Source: Alternaria dauci
Lineage: Eukaryota; Ascomycota; Dothideomycetes; Pleosporales; Pleosporaceae
DNA: 64,000 nt
NCBI RefSeq assembly: GCF_042100115.1
Contig: NC_091273.1
Coordinates: forward strand, 682,001-746,000
Direction of reading: 5' to 3'
The notes beneath the pieces were generated by a model. That model did no database searches. It was not told where the DNA came from and worked only from the letters and a program-made list of their open reading frames with translations. A program made the translations under genes and the position numbers. Numbering within the stretch: position 1 is the first letter of the stretch; each line of letters opens with the position of its first letter. Of this stretch, positions 58,917 through 64,000 are shown in pieces.

Positions 58917-59822
58917 ATGAAAATGTCCCCACTCGAGTCGCAGGTGGCGTCTCTCAGTTTAGGCGGCCATGTTGGATGGCAGTTTCGTATCGACCTAGCA
59001 TTATCAGAGCCTTCCACATGCTCTTCGCCAGCTTCTGAAATGTTTGACTTCAACTATATGCCAGATTCAGCCGATCCGACAGACAACGACGAAGAAGCCG
59101 TCCCACTTTTGTCTTCCGTGCTTATGGAACAGATGGTAACTGCTCTATCGTCTAGTGGTGAGAGTCCGATCCTGGAATATCTTTTTTGGAACCCGGTTAC
59201 CCTTACTGATGTTGAGGTTCTTGTCCCGGCACTGATCAACAGCGCTGCAATCATGGATCAGCTGGTTGTGAATATCGGCTACTTCAACGCATTAGGACTC
59301 ATTCAGTCTTGTGACCTCGAGCACATACTCATACACCTTCTTGCTGCCGGCGATGGTCAAAATTATCTCTACGAAACAACTAAGGCCTATATTGAGCTCG
59401 AGTGCAGGCGCCATCAGCACGTGAAGTACATCGACTGTCAAATGTGGGCCAAGCCTCCTGGGAAGACCAATAATCTGATCAAAAACGTTGAGCACCGTGA
59501 AGCGATTGGTAACTCTTCTCATTCGCAGTTGCACACCGGCTCAGGGTTAACGGACCGGAAGCATTCTAGGGTCCGGCTACCGCAAGATGATACGCGACTA
59601 GTCGGCGCAATGCTTAACCCCCTGGCTTCTGAAATGAACAGGAGCCTCGAGTATGGATGTTTGTGGGGCCAGAGAAAAGCCATTCTTGACTCTTTATCTG
59701 GCAGGAAACAGAAGAGGGAGATTGTCGTGAAGCTCCCGCCGACGGAACCTGCGCCTGTGGTTCAAGTTTCTACTCGTACGTTTGCCATCCAGGGGCGAGC
59801 AAACTCATCCCTATGCCCGTGA
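58917..59822 (+). CDS. Hypothetical protein (start uncertain)
   Basis: The open frame runs 58836-59822, but it opens with TTG; the first ATG is at 58917, giving 301 aa. Helix-rich middle (about residues 90-170), for example LMEQMVTALSSSGESPILEY and DVEVLVPALINSAAIMDQLV, followed by a charged basic tail. No domain is recognised. The N-terminal region may be joined by splicing to an upstream exon, since AG acceptors occur at 58885-58920. Intronless as drawn. The codon and composition pattern looks real, but similarity cannot be judged here. Confidence 0.55.
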   Translation: MKMSPLESQVASLSLGGHVGWQFRIDLALSEPSTCSSPASEMFDFNYMPDSADPTDNDEEAVPLLSSVLMEQMVTALSSSGESPILEYLFWNPVTLTDVEVLVPALINSAAIMDQLVVNIGYFNALGLIQSCDLEHILIHLLAAGDGQNYLYETTKAYIELECRRHQHVKYIDCQMWAKPPGKTNNLIKNVEHREAIGNSSHSQLHTGSGLTDRKHSRVRLPQDDTRLVGAMLNPLASEMNRSLEYGCLWGQRKAILDSLSGRKQKREIVVKLPPTEPAPVVQVSTRTFAIQGRANSSLCP

Positions 59823-60250
59823 AATGACAAGGAACATCGATGCAATAGGAGATTTCGGAGCGACAGGACACGTAGTTTCGATCGAATATAAGATGTTTTT
59901 CATCCTACTGTTGCTTATCGGCGGTGCTGGGTATAGTTTGTGTGATGACACGTGGATAACATAGGTATAACAAGGGCGCCTCCTGCCTTAAGTCAAGCCA
60001 GGCCGTATAAGATGTACCGTTAAATATATTTTACTCATCAAATACTTCACAGGAGATAGGGCGATGAGTGATCCACGTTGTGACGTTGAACTGTTTGCGG
60101 GGATTAGCGCCGCTGATAGAACTTCAGGTGTCCATTGCCGAGGTACCTGGACATTTCACAACTCCCCCAATGCCGACTATGACGACGCCATACATGCCAC
60201 CATGATACCCTCATAACGATGTTTGACGACTCTGTCAATATACACGCATC
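59823..60250. other. Intergenic
   Basis: 3' flank of the orphan and promoter of the HAD gene. No gene seen. Confidence 0.5.
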
Positions 60251-61191
60251 ATGAAATCCCCAACCACGCCACCAAAGGCTATTCTTTTCGACATAGGTGG
60301 AGTAGTCGTACGTACTCCGTCAATACCGCCTATGCCGTCCTTCATCCTCTTGCGCGACGAGACGAACATAGCTAACGTTCTTATCTACAGGTTGTAAGCC
60401 CTTTTCAGGCAATCCTCGACTATGAAATCGAAAATAAGATCCCTGTCGGCTACATAAACTACGCCATCCAGAAAGGGCCCCATGACACAGGCGCGTGGCA
60501 ACTCATCGAGCGCGGCGAAGTCGAACTCAATGATGATTGGTTCGCGTCATTTAAGAAACAAATAATGCGGTCAGAGGTCTGGTCAGAATACCTCCAGAAG
60601 CTTGCGCAACAGGGAAGCGTCGGCGGCGGACAGGCTATCGATGGTGGAAATCCACGGGTACCGGACATCAACGCGAAGACGCTGTTCTGGCGCATGATGA
60701 AAATCAGTCGGACACCGGACCCATACATGTATCCTGCGCTACGAAAGCTAGGCGACAGCGGGAAATTCGTTTTGGGCGCGTTCAGCAACAACATTACGTT
60801 CCCTACGGGCATCCTCGACGACGAAGGAAAGCTCTACACGAAAGACCTTATCCACCCGCCAGCTCCCAATCCGTATGCGAACGACTCCACAGACGTTACC
60901 ACGTGTTTCGACGTCTTCCTCGGTTCTGCGACAGTGGGTGTCAGGAAGCCGGATCCGGAGGCGTATAAGCTGGCGGTACGCGAGATGGATAAGATTGCGA
61001 GGAAGAAGGGGATGGGAGGTGTGACGGAAGGTGACACGCTCTTCCTAGACGATATTGGCATAAACCTAAAGTTCGCGAAGAAGACAGGACTGAGGACGAT
61101 CAAGGTGAATCTGGGTAAGACGAAGGATGCTGTAAAGGAGCTGGAAGAGGCAGTCGGCATTCCGTTGTTGGACGATAAAGCTAAGTTATGA
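60251..61191 (+). CDS. HAD-superfamily protein (epoxide hydrolase N-domain-like)
   Basis: Haloacid dehalogenase-type hydrolase of the IA group, resembling the phosphatase-like N-domain of soluble epoxide hydrolase and ACAD10. Exons 60251-60307 and 60391-61191, intron 83 bp; 285 aa. Motif I is FDIGGVV: the nucleophile Asp is present but the second Asp is Gly. Motif II is in LGAFSNN, motif III lysine GVRKPDPEAY and motif IV LFLDDIGINLKFA. The cap domain lies between motif I and about residue 120. Replacement of the second Asp (general acid) may lower or change activity. Substrate unknown. Confidence 0.88.
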
Positions 61192-61287
61192 AGATCTACT
61201 TGTATCTTATCACAGTCGCAAGCCTTGGAAGCCACCTCTATCTCCTACTCTTTTCTATGTCCACCACTTCGAAGAACCATCTCTAGG

Positions 61288-62050
61288 TCAAACAGGGTCT
61301 GCGATCAGACCTTCCAAGTCCGCCATTCTCCTGTGTGCCTCTCCCTCTACCAACCCGATCACGGCCATAAGCGCACTCTTGCGATCTGTTCCCTCTTGAG
61401 GTAAAACGAAGAACATCTCCGTGCCATCCAAGACATCCCAGCCAACAACACTTGCACGGTACTTCTGGATGGTTTCCCCTCCCAACCTGCTTTGGTATCT
61501 GCCCATAAGAACTACCGCGTGCACTGGAGGGCGGAATGTCCAGGTAACAAGCTCTTTTACAGGATCAGCATGGCACAAGATTTGGACGGAAGAGGGTTGT
61601 ACTTTGCAGATAGCTCAAAAGAACGTCATCGTGGTTGGTAACAGTGCTGAAGGCAATGCCTGTCGTTGGCAGACGAGGGCCTCTTTCATTAGACGACTCA
61701 TACGCCATGGTAGTTGTGATGACGGTGATATGTCTTGCTCTTTGCGATGGGGTACCAAGTGAGATCATATGTCGAGCGAGCCGCTTGCTCTTTCGGACCA
61801 CAAGCATCATTCGGATGGCCTTATCGTAGCAAAGTCAGTCGAACATCTTGCTGCTACTGACCGGTATAGCAATCAAGAAGACAAGCTCCGCGCTCACAAA
61901 AGTGTGGAGGTTTCTTCTCAGTACAAAAGACCTCTTCAACGCTTCTACCTTGAACATGGCAAGCCAGCCCGTATTAGCAGAAGATGTCAACACGTTCACG
62001 TTCCTCAATACTCTAATTCCTTCTCTCTGGCCTAGTTGCACTTCTGCCAT
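61288..62050 (-). CDS. Hypothetical protein, three exons
   Basis: Assembled from splice sites: exon 1 61862-62050 (MAEVQLGQREGIRVLRNVNV), exon 2 61603-61819 (MMLVVRKSKRLARHMISLG), exon 3 61288-61553 (FRPPVHAVVLMGRYQSRLGG to ADLEGLIADPV); introns 42 and 49 bp with CTGAC/CTGATC-like branch sites. The product is 223 aa. All three phases match. Exon 3 is convincing by composition; exon 1 and the 42-bp intron are less certain. No domain is recognised. It lies 97 bp from the convergent HAD gene. Confidence 0.5.
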
Positions 62051-62224
62051 TGTTCATCTAGGTCGTTGCTTCGACAAAAGAAACAAGATCGAATACACAA
62101 CCAGGTCAAAGGAGCTGAGTTCGCCGAGACCAATTGGAAACAGGATAGAATAGTAGTGGAAGAGCGAGGTAGTTTCTTCCCATCAAGAACATTGAAATAG
62201 GTGGTTTTCTCTGCAAAGGAACAT

Positions 62225-62741
62225 TTATCCCCTTTCGCTTCTGCTAACACCACTACTTCCAACAGAACTGCTACTGTCCTTCGCCGCCTTGCGCGCATAA
62301 TAATCATCGTTCAGCATCATGCGTCCAACTTCCGTCTCTGCAACTTCCAACAGTCGTTCCAGTGCTTCCTTCCTGCTCCTGCCCACTTCAGGTCCCACTT
62401 CCAAGCTTCTGACCCCGCCCTGGCCGATGCTGTAGAGCGAAGCGCAGAACGCAAGGGAAGGGTCAATAATTTTCTGTTTGGAAGCACTGGGGTCTTTGGG
62501 CGGTGGATGGCGTCCTAAGATGCAGGACGGTGGTTTGAGAGGGGACAGAATCCATGATTGCGCTGTAAAGGATGTCAGTCATCAGGTAGATGAGAGGGGT
62601 GACGGTATGGTTCTCTTGCTACTTACTCTCAATCAGGTCAATGAGGTATCGAATCTCAGTCTCATCTTCTCCTCGCAAGTTTGGAAGCGGTTCACGAGTT
62701 CGGCCTAGGCGCTCCTGTATATTTGCCGCTAGATGATCCAT
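62225..62741 (-). CDS. Hypothetical protein, two exons
   Basis: Exon 1 62627-62741 starts at ATG 62741 (MDHLAANIQERLGRTREPLP, ends RYLIDLIE), exon 2 62225-62562 (WILSPLKPPSCILGRHPPPK; KEALERLLEVAETEVGRMML); intron 64 bp with GTAAGT donor, CTGAC branch and CAG acceptor; 150 aa. The C-terminal half has a helical stretch and a Ser-rich tail. No domain is recognised. Neither exon appears as a complete ATG-to-stop ORF, so it would be missed without splicing; the clean donor, branch and acceptor support the model. Confidence 0.6.
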
Positions 62742-63255
62742 TTGTAGTCTTTACCAACAGGATGCATTGACGAAGAGCAATGGCAGAACGGTCTATATGG
62801 CGAGAAACCGGTGAAGGATTGTGTAATCTGCAAGGTTTAGTGGAGTACGAGAGTGTGTTTGTTTGGTCGCACAGTGAGGCGGGAGGTCGAAATAGTGGCA
62901 TCATTCGAGGCAGCAAACTTTGTGTAATGGTGGAAGCGATCCAACGACATAGCTGTTGAACATGCAAGACGTAGATATGAAGACTAGTTCCAGAGACAGT
63001 TCTCAGGTCTTCAATCATATGATGTCATCACGAGTGCCATCAGCTGAGAGTTGTGAATATTATGATTTGGTTGACACGGTTTGTCCTAGCTAGATACTTT
63101 TGCATGAAATGGCACTCATGTTGCAGAGGACAAACATGTCACGCGAACGAGAACTGTCATTATCAACGCGCAAGATGTTGATCTTCGTACTGCGATAACT
63201 ATGCTCCTCCCTTATCCATTTGGTTGTTGGAACATGTCCTTCTCATCCCCTGTCC
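62742..63255. other. Intergenic
   Basis: Upstream of the 62.7-kb gene and 3' flank of the last minus-strand gene. No gene seen. Confidence 0.5.
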
Positions 63256-63861
63256 TCATGCTCCTTCACTATCTTCTCTGTCAACAGTCTGCTTCTTCGC
63301 TTGGGCTTCCTCTTCCTCTCTTTTCCTCCTCATCTTGTAACATTCTGCCCAATAAATTATAGTATCTTTCTCACTCTTCTCAGCCGCCTTTTTTTCCAGG
63401 CTATGCAATAGGCCCAGCAATGCCTCCTCTCTCGTCGCTCCGCTATGCAGTCCGAGATCTACACTCTGAGGCTGACTGGAAGCTGGGTCGGTGGGACCGG
63501 CAATAAGGCTAGCAAGATATTCATCCGGGTCGAAATGACTCTCGTACACAAGGACGGGTGCGTTGTATTCAGGTCCAAAGACAGCGTTGGTGAGCGATAT
63601 CACGTAGGCAAGAGTGTGGCTGTCAGCCTTGGTGACTGTTTTGGCTCTGTCTGCGGAGTTCACGCTCATGTTGGGTCAAGGTGTTGATAACTTACATGAA
63701 GCAAAATAGAGTACGACTCTTCTATAGTGAGAGAGGCGCAATAGTTTGCTTGCTACAGCGACAACAACGGATGCAGAGAACAGTCTCCAGTCTTGTAGCA
63801 GGAATGGAATTTCCGAGAAAGGTAAAGAGCGAACCAGAACTACACGCAGCTCTTTGACCAT
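63256..63861 (-). CDS. Hypothetical protein, 3' part (5' end unresolved)
   Basis: Two exons join cleanly: 63696-63861 or earlier (WMVKELRVVLVRSLPFSEIP) and 63256-63650 (KADSHTLAYVISLTNAVFGP), with a 45-bp intron 63651-63695 that changes phase. The resulting sequence reads continuously to a Lys/Glu-rich tail. An ATG at 63669 gives a shorter alternative (137 aa) but lies within the intron of this model. Upstream, a stop in this frame near 63900 means another exon or a boundary lies between there and the window edge; the frame reading FQLEEDVTYNDHRMAITR nearby may belong to it. No domain is recognised. Confidence 0.5.
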
Positions 63862-64000
63862 CCAGACAGCCTCGTGATGGCCATGCGATGGTCGTTATAG
63901 GTGACGTCTTCTTCGAGTTGGAATACAAGGTGATAGATCCATTTCTAACAGTTCATGCCTTGCATGTCGAGACGTACGGCAAAACACCGGCCTTGGAAAT

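Noticed and set aside
1..64000. CRISPR array, prophage or gene cluster for secondary metabolism
   Set aside because: No spaced direct repeats, no bacterial genes, and no PKS, NRPS, terpene cyclase or cluster-type grouping.

Overview
The window is nuclear DNA of a filamentous ascomycete. Genes are mostly 0.5-2.2 kb with 0-5 short introns (about 45-100 bp) that have GTAAGT-like donors and CTRAC-like branch sites. Product types include GT15 and GT62 mannosyltransferases, a SUN-family wall protein, a copper-fist regulator, a laccase ending in DSGV and an F-BAR/C1/SH3 Bzz1. The mix fits Pezizomycotina. A Dothideomycete such as a member of the Pleosporales is my best guess, but that is an inference. 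No CRISPR, operon, rRNA, convincing tRNA or intact transposon was seen.

Layout. 0-7 kb is a secretory block: the 3' part of a laccase (+), a subtilisin-like protease split by an in-frame TAG (+), and a secreted type-B carboxylesterase (-). 7.1-8.4 kb holds a decayed gene on the minus strand. 8.8-17.5 kb has an orphan multi-spanning membrane protein, an Hcs1/SMUBP2-type helicase with five introns, and a large disordered protein behind a 1.8 kb gene-free leader. 18-26.5 kb is a run of minus-strand genes: a 7-TM orphan, a type I membrane protein, a disordered acidic protein, a small two-TM membrane protein, a coiled-coil nuclear-type protein and a KIAA1143/DUF4604-like protein. 27-35 kb has plus-strand genes: GT15 mannosyltransferase, a single-pass membrane protein, RanBP1 and the YEATS-domain protein Taf14.

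35-39 kb is different: a 2.7 kb gene-poor stretch with a strongly AT-rich core, then an orphan very basic repeat/coiled-coil ORF without a usable 5' ATG. 39-49 kb returns to housekeeping genes: a mitochondrial-type protein, an Anp1-type mannan polymerase subunit, a DUF202 membrane protein, DBP5 and BZZ1 (divergent pair). 51-64 kb has a SUN-family wall protein, a copper-sensing Mac1/GRISEA-type factor, a possible cryptic small membrane gene, an EFM7-type methyltransferase, an orphan ORF, a HAD-family protein, and three small multi-exon minus-strand genes that I assembled from splice sites because they are not clean single ORFs.

Functional links (inference): GT15, Anp1 and the SUN protein all serve cell-wall and mannoprotein biogenesis. 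The copper factor could govern supply for copper enzymes such as the laccase, but at about 53 kb apart they are not a cluster. DBP5 (mRNA export) and RanBP1 (Ran cycle) are both nuclear-transport proteins. Apart from divergent promoter pairs, neighbours look unrelated. Nothing here amounts to a defined new system. The best candidates for novelty are the repeat/coiled-coil orphan beside the AT-rich block, the protease with an internal stop, the decayed locus at 7-8.4 kb and the 7-TM orphan.
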